Shown here: piece by piece, positions 35,554-43,662 of the stretch
Numbering within the stretch: the first letter of the stretch is position 1
Layout of the letters: every line of letters starts with the position of its first letter
DNA from: Bacillus sp. OV166
GTDB lineage: Bacteria; Bacillota; Bacilli; Bacillales; Cytobacillaceae
Assembly: GCF_900177675.1 (NCBI RefSeq)
Contig: NZ_FXWM01000001.1
Span: 2,055,001 to 2,119,000 of the forward strand
Reading direction: 5' to 3'
Length of the DNA stretch: 64,000 nt
Made by a program: the position numbers and the translations under genes
The notes under the pieces: generated by a model
Databases searched by the model: none
Seen by the model: the letters and a program-made list of their open reading frames with translations, nothing else
Told to the model about the DNA's origin: nothing

Positions 35554-36276
35554 TTGGAATTAAAAGACAAGGTGGCGTTAGTAACTGGGGGAGGAAGAGG
35601 AATCGGCAGAGAGACCTGTATTCTCTTAGCGAAACAAGGTGCTAAAGTTGCTGTTTTTTCCGACAATGAATCTGAAAGCAAAGAAACTGCTTCCTATATT
35701 TCTGAGATGGTTGGGAGCGAAGCAATCGCCCTTACTGGGGATGTTCGTTCAGAAGAGGATATAAATCAAGCAGTCCAGACAACACAAGAAAGTTTGGGTT
35801 CGATTGATATATTAATCAATAATGCGGGTGTCATGCTCCTTAAGCCGTTCAATGAAATGACGGTTAAAGAATGGGACTTTGTACAAGATGTTAATATTCG
35901 TGGAGTCTATTTATGTACTCGAGCAGTCGTGCCGCAAATGATGGAGAAAAGACACGGTGTGATCATCAATCTATCGTCGATTTGGGGAACAAAAGGCGGT
36001 CCTGACAGAAGTGCCTACATTGCTTCCAAATACGCATGTCTCGGATTTTTCAAAGCACTGGGTGAAGAATTAAAGCCTTACAAAATTAGAGTGAATGCGG
36101 TCTGCCCAGGTCCAGTAAATACAAAGATGATGGACGATTTTGATGTGAATAAAGACAATTGGTTGCATCCAATAGACCTTGCTAATGTCATCGTCGATTT
36201 ATGTTTGCCAAAGAGTCAAGCTGTAACTGCTACCGCGATTGAAGCATTTGGTTACGGACGACCAGTAAATTTATAA
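35554..36276 (+). CDS. Short-chain dehydrogenase/reductase 4
   Basis: SDR of 240 aa with TTG start behind AAAGGGTGAGG. TGGGRGIGRE cofactor loop, NNAG, Ser in INLSSIWGTKGG and YIASK catalytic pair. The C-terminus ends with a distinct NLHP-like end (DNWLHPIDLANVIVDLCLP) instead of the usual TG..DGG motif, as in FabG-like 3-oxoacyl reductase relatives with altered tails. Probably an oxidoreductase for a ring hydroxyl or side chain in this pathway. Confidence 0.85.
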   Translation: MELKDKVALVTGGGRGIGRETCILLAKQGAKVAVFSDNESESKETASYISEMVGSEAIALTGDVRSEEDINQAVQTTQESLGSIDILINNAGVMLLKPFNEMTVKEWDFVQDVNIRGVYLCTRAVVPQMMEKRHGVIINLSSIWGTKGGPDRSAYIASKYACLGFFKALGEELKPYKIRVNAVCPGPVNTKMMDDFDVNKDNWLHPIDLANVIVDLCLPKSQAVTATAIEAFGYGRPVNL

Positions 36277-36307
36277 ATATTTCTAAAAGTTGGAAGGGGA
36301 AATCATA

Positions 36308-36745
36308 ATGGAAAAATTAATTCCAGCTATTGAATCAAAAAATATCAGTCTAGCACTTGCTAATAAAATGTTAGAGGCGGCACTTGTTAAGGGAAAAGAA
36401 CTAGGTATGCCGTTTAGCATCTCAATCGTTGATCGTGTGGGGAACCTAAAAGCGTTTGCCGCCATGGACGGTGCACCGGTATTAAGTTTGGAAATTGCTC
36501 AAAATAAAGCATTTTCTGCTGCCACTTATAATAGAGCAACACACGAATGGTACGACAGATTAAAGGATGATCCACCATTGCTGCATGGGATTGTTCACAC
36601 TCCAAGATTGATTATTTTTGGCGGTGGTTATCCAATCAAAATCAATAACGAACTGATTGGTGGTGTTGGGGTTAGTGGCGGACATTATACTCACGATATG
36701 CAGGTTTGCCAGGCAGCATTAGAAGTGCTAAATAACCTAGAGTAA
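36308..36745 (+). CDS. GlcG/HbpS-family protein (DUF336)
   Basis: Small protein of 145 aa. Features: LALANKMLEAALVKGKELG, FSISIVDRVGNLKAFAAMDGAP, AQNKAFSAATYNR and a Gly-rich IGGVGVSGGHYTHDMQVC end. Relatives include the haem-degrading HbpS and GlcG/PduO-C-type proteins, often found next to catabolic flavoenzymes. Role uncertain; a haem, cobalamin or small-molecule-binding helper is possible. Start ATG 36308 (GGAAGGGG upstream); the in-frame TTG 36290 overlaps this site. Confidence 0.8.
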   Translation: MEKLIPAIESKNISLALANKMLEAALVKGKELGMPFSISIVDRVGNLKAFAAMDGAPVLSLEIAQNKAFSAATYNRATHEWYDRLKDDPPLLHGIVHTPRLIIFGGGYPIKINNELIGGVGVSGGHYTHDMQVCQAALEVLNNLE

Positions 36746-36759
36746 GAGGGTGTTGATGG

Positions 36760-38136
36760 ATGGAAACCTATGATTTGATTATTTTAGGCGGCGGGTTAGC
36801 GGGGATGAGTGCTGCAGTTGAGGCAGGTGAAACGGGTGCACACGTCCTTCTCCTGGAGAAACAGGATGAACTAGGCGGCAGTACGGTTCTAAGTTCAGGT
36901 TATATGGCCTTTGCCGGAACAGATATGCAAGAGAAGGCAGGTATCATCGATTCAACCGAGACCTTATTGGCGGACATGATTGAGGTCGGCGGCGGGGTGA
37001 ATGAACAGGCACTTGTTGAAGCTTATGGCCAGCACCAATTAGAGACATATAATTGGCTTATTGAGCACGGTGTTGAGTTCCGCTCACTCGAAGCGGTTAG
37101 CGGTCACAGTGTTCCCCGCGGACATATTATTGACCCACACCAAGCGATTCAAACACTTAAGCGAAGGGTTAAGCTGATGTCAAACGTGACCATTCGATTC
37201 AATGCTCCAGCACGAAGACTATTGAAAAATGACGATGGTTGGATTGATCGTGTTTTATATGTGGCCGAAGGGGTAGAGCGATTTGTGCATGCCTCCAAAG
37301 GGGTAATCATTGCATCTGGAGGGTTTGCAAAAAGCGAGGATCTATTAGGGCAGTTTGCCCCCCAATTAAAGGGAGCACTAAGGATTGGCGGCCGTGGAAA
37401 TCATGGGGACGGAATACGGATGGCATGTGAGCATGGGGCCTGGTTAAAGGATTTACCATACTTGAATGGGACCTATGGATTTCATCCTACAGCTGCAGGA
37501 CCAGTAAAGTCTCAAGGGTTAGCCTTCTACAAGGGTGCAATCATGGTCAACCAATTTGGGAAACGGTTCGTTAACGAGTCTATTTCTTATAAACTATTAG
37601 GAAAGGCTGCTTTCGAGCAGCTTGATCAAGTGAGTTTCCAGCTTTGGGACCAAACGGTTATGAACAAGAGTGTTCACGATGACCCTCTCTATGATTTGGA
37701 ATTACTGAAGCGGCGCAGGCTTCTATATCAAGCGGACACACTGGAGGAATTGGCTGACTGTATTGATGTGCCGCATGAAGTATTGGAAGAAACAATCTCC
37801 AGATACAATCAAGGGATTGAAGACGGAGAAGATCCTCAATTCGGCAGGAAGTCATTAACACATAACTATGGAAAACCAACACCAATTGAGAAGGCACCAT
37901 TCTATGCATTTGAGTCGACAGTCGCGATGCTGGCAACATACGCAGGGATGTCGGTGAACAAAGCGGCACAAGTGGTGAATCCATACGGTGAGCCCATTCC
38001 AGGATTGTATGCAGCTGGAGAGGTGACAGGTGGATTCCACGGTGCAGGTTACATGACCGGAAGTTCTTTAGGGAAATGTGCGGTGTTTGGACGGATAGCA
38101 GTCCAAGAGGCATTGAAAGAGGTAACAGTAAAATAA
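36760..38136 (+). CDS. FAD-dependent dehydrogenase 3 (fumarate reductase/KstD-like)
   Basis: Flavoprotein of 458 aa with IILGGGLAGMSAAVEAGETG, LEKQDELGGSTVLSSGYM, and C-terminal PGLYAAGEVTGGFHGAGYMTGSS. The last motif is close to the flavin-binding end of fumarate-reductase-like and ketosteroid-dehydrogenase-like enzymes. Gap to the HbpS gene is 14 bp and the ribosome site is weak (GAGGGTG), so coupling is likely. Last gene of the operon; a tandem repeat array follows. Substrate unknown. Confidence 0.83.
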   Translation: METYDLIILGGGLAGMSAAVEAGETGAHVLLLEKQDELGGSTVLSSGYMAFAGTDMQEKAGIIDSTETLLADMIEVGGGVNEQALVEAYGQHQLETYNWLIEHGVEFRSLEAVSGHSVPRGHIIDPHQAIQTLKRRVKLMSNVTIRFNAPARRLLKNDDGWIDRVLYVAEGVERFVHASKGVIIASGGFAKSEDLLGQFAPQLKGALRIGGRGNHGDGIRMACEHGAWLKDLPYLNGTYGFHPTAAGPVKSQGLAFYKGAIMVNQFGKRFVNESISYKLLGKAAFEQLDQVSFQLWDQTVMNKSVHDDPLYDLELLKRRRLLYQADTLEELADCIDVPHEVLEETISRYNQGIEDGEDPQFGRKSLTHNYGKPTPIEKAPFYAFESTVAMLATYAGMSVNKAAQVVNPYGEPIPGLYAAGEVTGGFHGAGYMTGSSLGKCAVFGRIAVQEALKEVTVK

Positions 38137-38172
38137 TTGAATTGCATGGGAGTGGAAAGGCTCAGATTAGGA

Positions 38173-38395
38173 TTGGCTCATAGAATGGTTGAATTCGCCC
38201 ATAAAGGTAAAAAATTCGCTCATAAGATTGGTGAATTCGCCCATAAAATGGTTAAATTCGCTCATAAAATTTGGATTCGCTGATAGAACTCGGAAATCCG
38301 CTGATAGAACCGGGGAATACGCTGATATGGCTTGAGAATTCGCTCATAGACTATTAAATTTCACTAACAAACGATGAATTTCCGCAAAAATAAAC
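38173..38395. repeat. 21-bp tandem repeat array, about 10 units
   Basis: The core TTCGCTCATA or TTCGCCCATA, later TCCGCTGATAGA, recurs at 38173, 38194, 38215, 38236, 38257, 38276, 38297, 38318, 38339 and 38360, with a degenerate unit near 38380. The period is 21 bp except one 19-bp step. Early units alternate CGCTC and CGCCC. Non-coding; it fills most of the 348-bp gap between two operons. No spacers, so not a CRISPR. Confidence 0.85.
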
Positions 38396-38484
38396 ATCGA
38401 TACACTTTTTCCAAACAAATCTAATAACAAAAACGCTCTTTTTATATATTTTTTCGAAAAGGGCACAAAAAGGAGGTAAATTTT

Positions 38485-39339
38485 ATGAAAATCTGGCATC
38501 AGAGCCTAACCACGATTGACCGGGTTCCTCAATACCGAGATGCAATCATGAACCATGTGCGGAAGATTGCACGACCAGACGTGGAGGTCGTTCTACATGG
38601 CATGTCTGAAGAGACATATCCCACACATTACCCCGGGCATTTTATTACTCATTCCTACCTGCAGAACCTGCACCGGGAGCAGTTCGTTCGTGCTGCATTA
38701 ATGGCTGAAGCCGCAGGATACGATGCGATGTTTATTGGGACCATTCCTGACGTAGGTCTTTTGGAGGCACGCACGCTCGTTGATATCCCTGTGGTTGGTT
38801 ATGGGCAAGCCTCCTTCCATATGGCATCCATGCTTGGAGACCGTATCGGAGTAGTCAATTTTTTAACCCCATTGGCAGACGAACTTAGACAAAACGCCGC
38901 CCGGTACGGCCTCGGCGAAAAGCTCGGACCAATTGTGCCGCTGGAATCAAGCTTTGATGATGTGCTCGCAGGCTTCAGTAATCCTGAGCCAGTTATTGCG
39001 GCATTTCAAAGAGCAGCCGAGACTGCCATCTCTCAAGGAGCCGATGTGATTGTCCCAGGCGAGGGGCCGATGAACGTTTTCCTTGCAACCTTCGGGATTT
39101 CAAGGATTGGTGACGTACCTGTCGTTGACTCATTTGGTGCCGGAATCAAGATGTGCGAATCACTAGCGGACCTAAAAAGAGTATCAGGAGTATATATGAC
39201 CCGGAGCGGTTACTACAACTCAAAACCACCAGCAGAAGCGGTTGCAAGATTACGAGAAATGTACGGATTAGACCCATACCCAAATCCTACTAACCAGCGA
39301 GGATTAGCAGTAAGGGCAGGAGTAGAAGTAAAAGGTTAA
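38485..39339 (+). CDS. Asp/Glu/hydantoin racemase-like protein
   Basis: A 284-aa protein of the racemase superfamily that includes aspartate and hydantoin racemases, maleate isomerase and arylmalonate decarboxylase. Visible features: AGYDAMFIGTIPDVGLLEAR, IPVVGYGQASFHMAS and a second half with GADVIVPGEGPMNVFLA. The usual catalytic Cys pair is not evident at these places (Thr-Ile-Pro and Gly-Glu-Gly are seen), so racemase chemistry is doubtful. AAGGAGG ribosome site. Starts the ETF operon, in DNA visibly richer in G+C than its neighbours. Confidence 0.72.
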   Translation: MKIWHQSLTTIDRVPQYRDAIMNHVRKIARPDVEVVLHGMSEETYPTHYPGHFITHSYLQNLHREQFVRAALMAEAAGYDAMFIGTIPDVGLLEARTLVDIPVVGYGQASFHMASMLGDRIGVVNFLTPLADELRQNAARYGLGEKLGPIVPLESSFDDVLAGFSNPEPVIAAFQRAAETAISQGADVIVPGEGPMNVFLATFGISRIGDVPVVDSFGAGIKMCESLADLKRVSGVYMTRSGYYNSKPPAEAVARLREMYGLDPYPNPTNQRGLAVRAGVEVKG

Positions 39340-39369
39340 CCAAATAAAAAGACAAGAGGTGAACTAGAG

Positions 39370-40164
39370 ATGCATATCGTCGTATGCCTAAAGCATGTTC
39401 TTGATCCGGAAATTACTCCGCGTTATTTTCAAATTGACCCAGAGACCAATTGTCCGGTGAATGGAGATTCCGACATGGTTTTGGACTCTTTTGCCGAGAA
39501 CGCGCTTGAATTGGCTATTCAACTTCGAGATAAAACACCGGGTGCTACGGTGACTGCCATCTGCCTGGGTGACGAATCCTCGGAGGAAGTTCTGCGCCGA
39601 GCCTTTGCCTTCACGGCAAACGCTGCCGTACGAGTTTGGGATTCGGAGTGGGAAAATCTCGACGGTCAGGCCGTTGGGCATATCCTTGCGGAAACTATCA
39701 AAACCCTTGGTGGTGCGGAGCTTGTACTGACCGGATATCAAGCAAGTGACATTGAGGAAGGCCTTGTTGGACCAGTCATGGCTGAAGAACTTGGGATTCC
39801 TTGTGTGACGCTTGTCTCCGAACTTGAACTGGATGAAGGCAGTGTAAAGTCTACTTGCGAAGCAGAAGGCGGTTATACTGTGGCGAGTGTTCCGTTTCCA
39901 GCTGTTTTTACAATTATCAGTTCTGAGGCAAATGTCCCTCGCCTCCCAAAGGTTAAAGATATCCGACTTGCGAGGAGCAAGCCAATCACTCGATTTGAAT
40001 CAGATGATATTGATTTAGAGCATGTGCGGTGTCAGCCGGGTGTTAAATTGGAGCGGGCCTACGTCCTAAACAGAGATGTCAATTGCGAAATCCTTTCTGG
40101 CAGCGATGGCTCAGAGCTCGCAGCTGAATTGACTGACAAGCTCTTGGCACTCAAGATATTATAG
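39370..40164 (+). CDS. Electron transfer flavoprotein subunit beta
   Basis: ETF beta of 264 aa (AANH-fold). VVCLKHVLDPE at the start and TGYQASDIEEGLVGPVMAEELGIP are typical of ETF-beta; AMP-binding region in the N-terminal half. With the next gene it forms a heterodimer that carries electrons from flavin dehydrogenases to the quinone pool through ETF:quinone oxidoreductase. RBS AAGAGGTGA, ATG start. A second ETF pair beside the housekeeping one suggests a dedicated acceptor for the island's dehydrogenases. Symbol left out because it is not the fatty-acid locus. Confidence 0.9.
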   Translation: MHIVVCLKHVLDPEITPRYFQIDPETNCPVNGDSDMVLDSFAENALELAIQLRDKTPGATVTAICLGDESSEEVLRRAFAFTANAAVRVWDSEWENLDGQAVGHILAETIKTLGGAELVLTGYQASDIEEGLVGPVMAEELGIPCVTLVSELELDEGSVKSTCEAEGGYTVASVPFPAVFTIISSEANVPRLPKVKDIRLARSKPITRFESDDIDLEHVRCQPGVKLERAYVLNRDVNCEILSGSDGSELAAELTDKLLALKIL

Positions 40165-40177
40165 GAGGTCTCAAACT

Positions 40178-41158
40178 ATGTCCAAAATCCTTATCTTTAC
40201 AAATCAGCAAGAAGAATTACTAAGCCCTGGTGCCAAGGAAGCACTGGCATTCGGCAGTCGATTGGCAAGTGCCACCGCCGGAAGTGTGGAGGCTGTCTTG
40301 GTTGGACCCGCGACTGAGGCTGGTGCAAAGGAAGCAATTGCCTTTGGAGCAAGCAAAGTATATACCATTAATAATCCTTTACTTTCTGAATATCAGGTTG
40401 AACTTTACGTGGATTGCCTCTTCACTGTTTTCCAACAATCTGCTGCCGATACGCTGCTCCTCTCCTTCGATAGAATGGGTAAGGATCTTGTAGGTCGACT
40501 GGCTACACGCATTGGCGCATCTGCCATAACAGAGGTGACTGATTTTAGAACTGAAGGCGATAAGCTGACATGGGTGCGCCCAATTTATGGTGATAAAGCA
40601 TATGGGGAGTATTCAACTACACGTCCTAAGGTGGTTGTTGGCATTCGCCAAAAGAGTCAGGAACTGGCTGTACCTGATTCAACGCGCATAGGTGAAATCA
40701 TTTCTGTTGATTACTCCGTTCCAGAGGAAGTTGTTTTAACAAAACTGGTGGTGAAGATTCAGTCTGCCTTGTCAGATATCCGTCTTGAGGATGCTACAAT
40801 TATTGTCTCCGGCGGTAGAGGTCTTGGCGGACCTGAAGGCTTTCAAGATTTGCAGTCCCTTGCAGAACTACTGGGCGGGACAGTCGGTGCTTCAAGGGCA
40901 GCATGTGACGCTGGATGGGTTCCTTCTAACCTGCAGGTAGGACAAACGGGAGCTGTTGTTGCTCCAGACCTTTATATTGCGGTCGGAATATCCGGTGCCA
41001 GTCAACATCTAGCAGGCATTACCAGTGCAAAGACCGTTGTTGCCATCAACACAGATTCAGAAGCACCCATTTTTAAACGGGCCAATCTCGGTGTAATCGC
41101 CGACTACAAGACAGTGATACCAGCACTTACGGAGAAACTGAAAAAGGTCCTTGTTTAA
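40178..41158 (+). CDS. Electron transfer flavoprotein subunit alpha
   Basis: ETF alpha of 326 aa. The C-terminal FAD domain is clear: SGGRGLGGPEGF, GASRAACDAGW, QVGQTGAVVAPDLYIAVGISGASQH and NTDSEAPIFKRANLGVIADY. The N-terminal half contains TEAGAKEAIAFGASKVY. AGGAGG ribosome site, 13 bp after ETF beta. Followed by a terminator that closes the island. Confidence 0.92.
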   Translation: MSKILIFTNQQEELLSPGAKEALAFGSRLASATAGSVEAVLVGPATEAGAKEAIAFGASKVYTINNPLLSEYQVELYVDCLFTVFQQSAADTLLLSFDRMGKDLVGRLATRIGASAITEVTDFRTEGDKLTWVRPIYGDKAYGEYSTTRPKVVVGIRQKSQELAVPDSTRIGEIISVDYSVPEEVVLTKLVVKIQSALSDIRLEDATIIVSGGRGLGGPEGFQDLQSLAELLGGTVGASRAACDAGWVPSNLQVGQTGAVVAPDLYIAVGISGASQHLAGITSAKTVVAINTDSEAPIFKRANLGVIADYKTVIPALTEKLKKVLV

Positions 41159-41192
41159 GGAAGACTCAGCTAAAAGATTCAAAATCCTATTT

Positions 41193-41227
41193 TAAGTCCT
41201 CATTTTGGTAGGACTTATTTTTTGTTT
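41193..41227 (+). terminator. Terminator after ETF genes
   Basis: Stem TAAGTCCT / AGGACTTA with T6 tail. Confidence 0.85.
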
Positions 41228-41297
41228 TCTGAAAATTTGGTACAATGGGGTTGCCAAAATTTTATATTCAACCTACGAATGATAGAAAGGAGTAAAA

Positions 41298-42110
41298 ATG
41301 ATGGTTTTAAAGCTTGAAAATGTCTCTTTATTACGAGAAGGAAATTGGATTTTACAAGATGTAAATTGGAAGATTAATAGAGGCGAAAACTGGGTTTTAT
41401 TTGGATTAAATGGCTCGGGTAAGACAGCCATATTAAATTTAATAAATGCCTATAATTTCCCGACAAAAGGAAAAGTAATTGTACTGGGGATGGAATTTGG
41501 GAAAACCTATCTAAGTGAGAAACTGCGTAAACAGATCGGATTTGTCTCTTCATCCCTTCAGGAAAAATTTCATCCAGGGGATAATGCGTTTGAGGTTGTC
41601 TTAAGCGGTGCCTTTGCTTCTATCGGTCTTTACGAAACACCGACAGATGAAATGAGAAAAAAGGCTGTTGAACTATTGGAATCACTTGGTTGTATAAGGT
41701 ATGCGAACCGAAATTACGACAAATTATCACAAGGAGAAAAGCAGCGTGTCTCAATTGCTCGTGCGTTGATGGCTGAACCTTCTTTGCTCATTCTCGATGA
41801 ACCTACGAATGGATTGGATTTTATCGCGCGCGAACAACTGTTAGAATCGATTGAAAAAATTGCAGAAAATTCCGGTGCTCCGACATTGATTTATGTAACA
41901 CATCATATCGAAGAAATTTTACCAGTTTTCACTAAAACCTTATTACTAAAAGAGGGACAAGTTTTTGCAGATGGAAAGACATGTGAATTGATATCTAGTC
42001 AAAAACTAACGGCGTTTTTCAATCTTCCAGTTCATGTGGAGTGGAAGAACAACAGGCCGATGCTTTCTAGACTACAGGTTGATGAGAAAGATAAACTCAA
42101 GGCCTATTGA
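41298..42110 (+). CDS. ABC transporter ATP-binding protein (YlmA-like)
   Basis: Single ATPase domain of 270 aa: Walker A GLNGSGKT, Q-loop FVSSSLQE, signature LSQGEKQR, Walker B LLILDEP, and H-loop VTHH. Similar in layout to Bacillus YlmA and E. coli ModF-type stand-alone ATPases. No permease or binding protein is encoded next to it, so its partner is unknown. AAAGGAG ribosome site, ATG start (second ATG directly follows). It lies outside the catabolic operons. Confidence 0.86.
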   Translation: MMVLKLENVSLLREGNWILQDVNWKINRGENWVLFGLNGSGKTAILNLINAYNFPTKGKVIVLGMEFGKTYLSEKLRKQIGFVSSSLQEKFHPGDNAFEVVLSGAFASIGLYETPTDEMRKKAVELLESLGCIRYANRNYDKLSQGEKQRVSIARALMAEPSLLILDEPTNGLDFIAREQLLESIEKIAENSGAPTLIYVTHHIEEILPVFTKTLLLKEGQVFADGKTCELISSQKLTAFFNLPVHVEWKNNRPMLSRLQVDEKDKLKAY

Positions 42111-42121
42111 TGATTGAAAAA

Positions 42122-42144
42122 GGCGCATGAATAATTCATGCGCC
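42122..42144 (-). terminator. Inverted repeat, possible minus-strand terminator
   Basis: GGCGCATGAAT / ATTCATGCGCC around one base, a perfect 11-bp inverted repeat. T-run exists only in the minus-strand direction, so it fits termination of a lost leftward gene (relic at 42154-42240). Confidence 0.5.
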
Positions 42145-42153
42145 AACACCGCA

Positions 42154-42240
42154 TTAATAAACACTCATCGGCATATCTAGTTCTTCTCCAAGCTCGATAA
42201 AAATTCCCTCCCTATATAAAAGACTATTAATCTGGTACTG
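42154..42240 (-). pseudogene. Relic of the 3' end of a minus-strand gene
   Basis: A 28-codon open stretch without start codon. It reads LLYREGIFIELGEELDMPM near its end and is followed by a minus-strand hairpin with T-run. The composition looks protein-like, but I recognise no family. The remaining part of the 357-bp gap up to the next gene is AT-rich with only weak promoter-like TATAAT at about 42378. Confidence 0.35.
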
Positions 42241-42467
42241 TCATAAAATATAGCAATGAATATCGTAGAAATTTGTATAATGATGTGGAGAAATTTGGCG
42301 AATTGATACTGTCTTAATAATGTTCAAAAAAAATTCGAAAAGCGCAGGTAACTACCTTTTCATTTTGGTTGAAACTGTATAATACTTCACAGTTTTTATG
42401 AAGATTGTAGTATATAGTGAAAGGGAGCTGAGATATTAAAATTTATCTGACTGAGAGGTTTGGCAAG

Positions 42468-43346
42468 ATGAACCGATTTTCTGTCTTTATAATGAGTCTT
42501 ATTATCATATTTATCGCGGGCTGTGGGGCATCCAATAATTTAACTGTGAAACTTATCACGCCAAAAACATTTACCCCAGGAAAAATAATTGCGATGCAAT
42601 TTACCGTAGTCGACAATAAGGGAAATCCGATTGAGGGTGCCGAAGTGAATGCCAATTTAAATATGAAAAACATGGATCACGGGACAACTCCTGTCACTGT
42701 GGAAGAATTAGGTGACGGCAAATATATAGGAACTGCTAATTTAGCGATGAACGGTGACTGGGTAGCTTCAATTAAAGTGGAACACGACGGGGAAATGGTT
42801 GAAGAAGAAAAGCAATTCACTGTCGAAGCAAAAACTTTGGAGAATGCTCATAAAGTGACCCAAGAAGTTACCTTACCTGAATTTAAGTTAATCGACGAAA
42901 ATGGGAATTCAGTCACAAAACAAAATCTGATTGGAAAAACCGTCGTTTTGACCTTTACTTATGTGAATTGCGTGGATCCGAATGCATGTCCGGTTTTGTT
43001 GGGGAACTTTAGCAACTTGCAACAGGATTTGAAATCGAAGGGAAACAATACAGATAATCTTTTACTCGTTTCCGTTTCCCTTGACCCTGAAAATGATACA
43101 CCAGAAGCCATGAAGGAACACGCAAAGAAAATGAATTTCGATATGTCCTACTTAAAAATGCTGACAGGAGATATGAATGAGATTCAAAACTTGGCAGACA
43201 CGCTTGGTGAACATTTTGAAAAAAAGAATTCGGAAGTTTTACATGATAATAAAACCTTTATTTTTAACGAGGATGGAAAGTTGACGCATGAATTTACCGG
43301 CAGCATCATTGATCGAAATGAACTATACCAGATTGTACAAGAGTAA
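42468..43346 (+). CDS. SCO1/SenC-like lipoprotein with N-terminal YtkA-like domain
   Basis: Lipoprotein of 292 aa; the signal peptide ends in the lipobox IAGC (Cys19). Residues about 25-122 resemble the YtkA/FixH domain. Residues about 132-290 form an SCO/thioredoxin-like domain with copper- or thiol-active Cys168 and Cys174 (NCVDPNACP) and a possible ligand His259 (VLHDNKTF). The usual SCO motif is Cys-x3-Cys; here five residues separate the Cys. It probably acts outside the membrane in copper delivery to cytochrome oxidase or in thiol protection. Ribosome site is weak (GAGAGG). Single gene with its own terminator. Confidence 0.82.
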   Translation: MNRFSVFIMSLIIIFIAGCGASNNLTVKLITPKTFTPGKIIAMQFTVVDNKGNPIEGAEVNANLNMKNMDHGTTPVTVEELGDGKYIGTANLAMNGDWVASIKVEHDGEMVEEEKQFTVEAKTLENAHKVTQEVTLPEFKLIDENGNSVTKQNLIGKTVVLTFTYVNCVDPNACPVLLGNFSNLQQDLKSKGNNTDNLLLVSVSLDPENDTPEAMKEHAKKMNFDMSYLKMLTGDMNEIQNLADTLGEHFEKKNSEVLHDNKTFIFNEDGKLTHEFTGSIIDRNELYQIVQE

Positions 43347-43374
43347 AAATAAGTCTGACTCCTACTAGTATCTG

Positions 43375-43421
43375 AGAAGCTTTGTTATTTCCTGAGAGGG
43401 GAATTAACAAAGCTTCTTTTT
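43375..43421 (+). terminator. Terminator after SCO-like gene
   Basis: Stem GAAGCTTTGTTA / TAACAAAGCTTC with an inner hairpin and T5. Confidence 0.85.
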
Positions 43422-43464
43422 GATATGGCCAAAATGTATGCAGGGATAAAAGGGTTAAAGATTT

Positions 43465-43607
43465 TTGAGAAAAGCATTTTTTAAAGAAAAAAGTATTGAG
43501 AGTTATCGCAGGAAAATGTATGATATGGCAAAGATAAAGAACTTTTGAATCCAGAGTTAGTAAAAATAAATCAGCTATTAGCTAAGAATATAGTAATGAT
43601 GCAATAA
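43465..43607 (+). pseudogene. Frameshifted Spo0E-like small gene
   Basis: Frame 1 from TTG 43465 reads SIESYRRKMYDMAKIKNF and stops at 43546. Frame 2 then continues LNPELVKINQLLAKNIV to the stop at 43605. Joined, the two match the pattern of Spo0E-type aspartyl-phosphate phosphatases (IExLRxxMxxLAxxxG, then PEVxxxSQELD). The SQELD motif is degraded (NQLLA). These small proteins dephosphorylate Spo0A and delay sporulation. One base change in AAAGAACTTTT would explain the shift. Confidence 0.45.
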
Positions 43608-43662
43608 TTGAAACTTATGCTCAATGAATCTTCCAATCATTGAAATGTAAGGGCTTTTATAA

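Noticed and set aside
37658..38113. Minus-strand frame of 151 codons opposite flavoprotein 3
   Set aside because: Shadow of a well-supported coding sequence with no recognisable domain and odd His/Ser/Leu composition.
38173..38395. Repeat array as a CRISPR
   Set aside because: Units follow each other every 21 bp without unique spacers, the units vary, and no cas genes are present.
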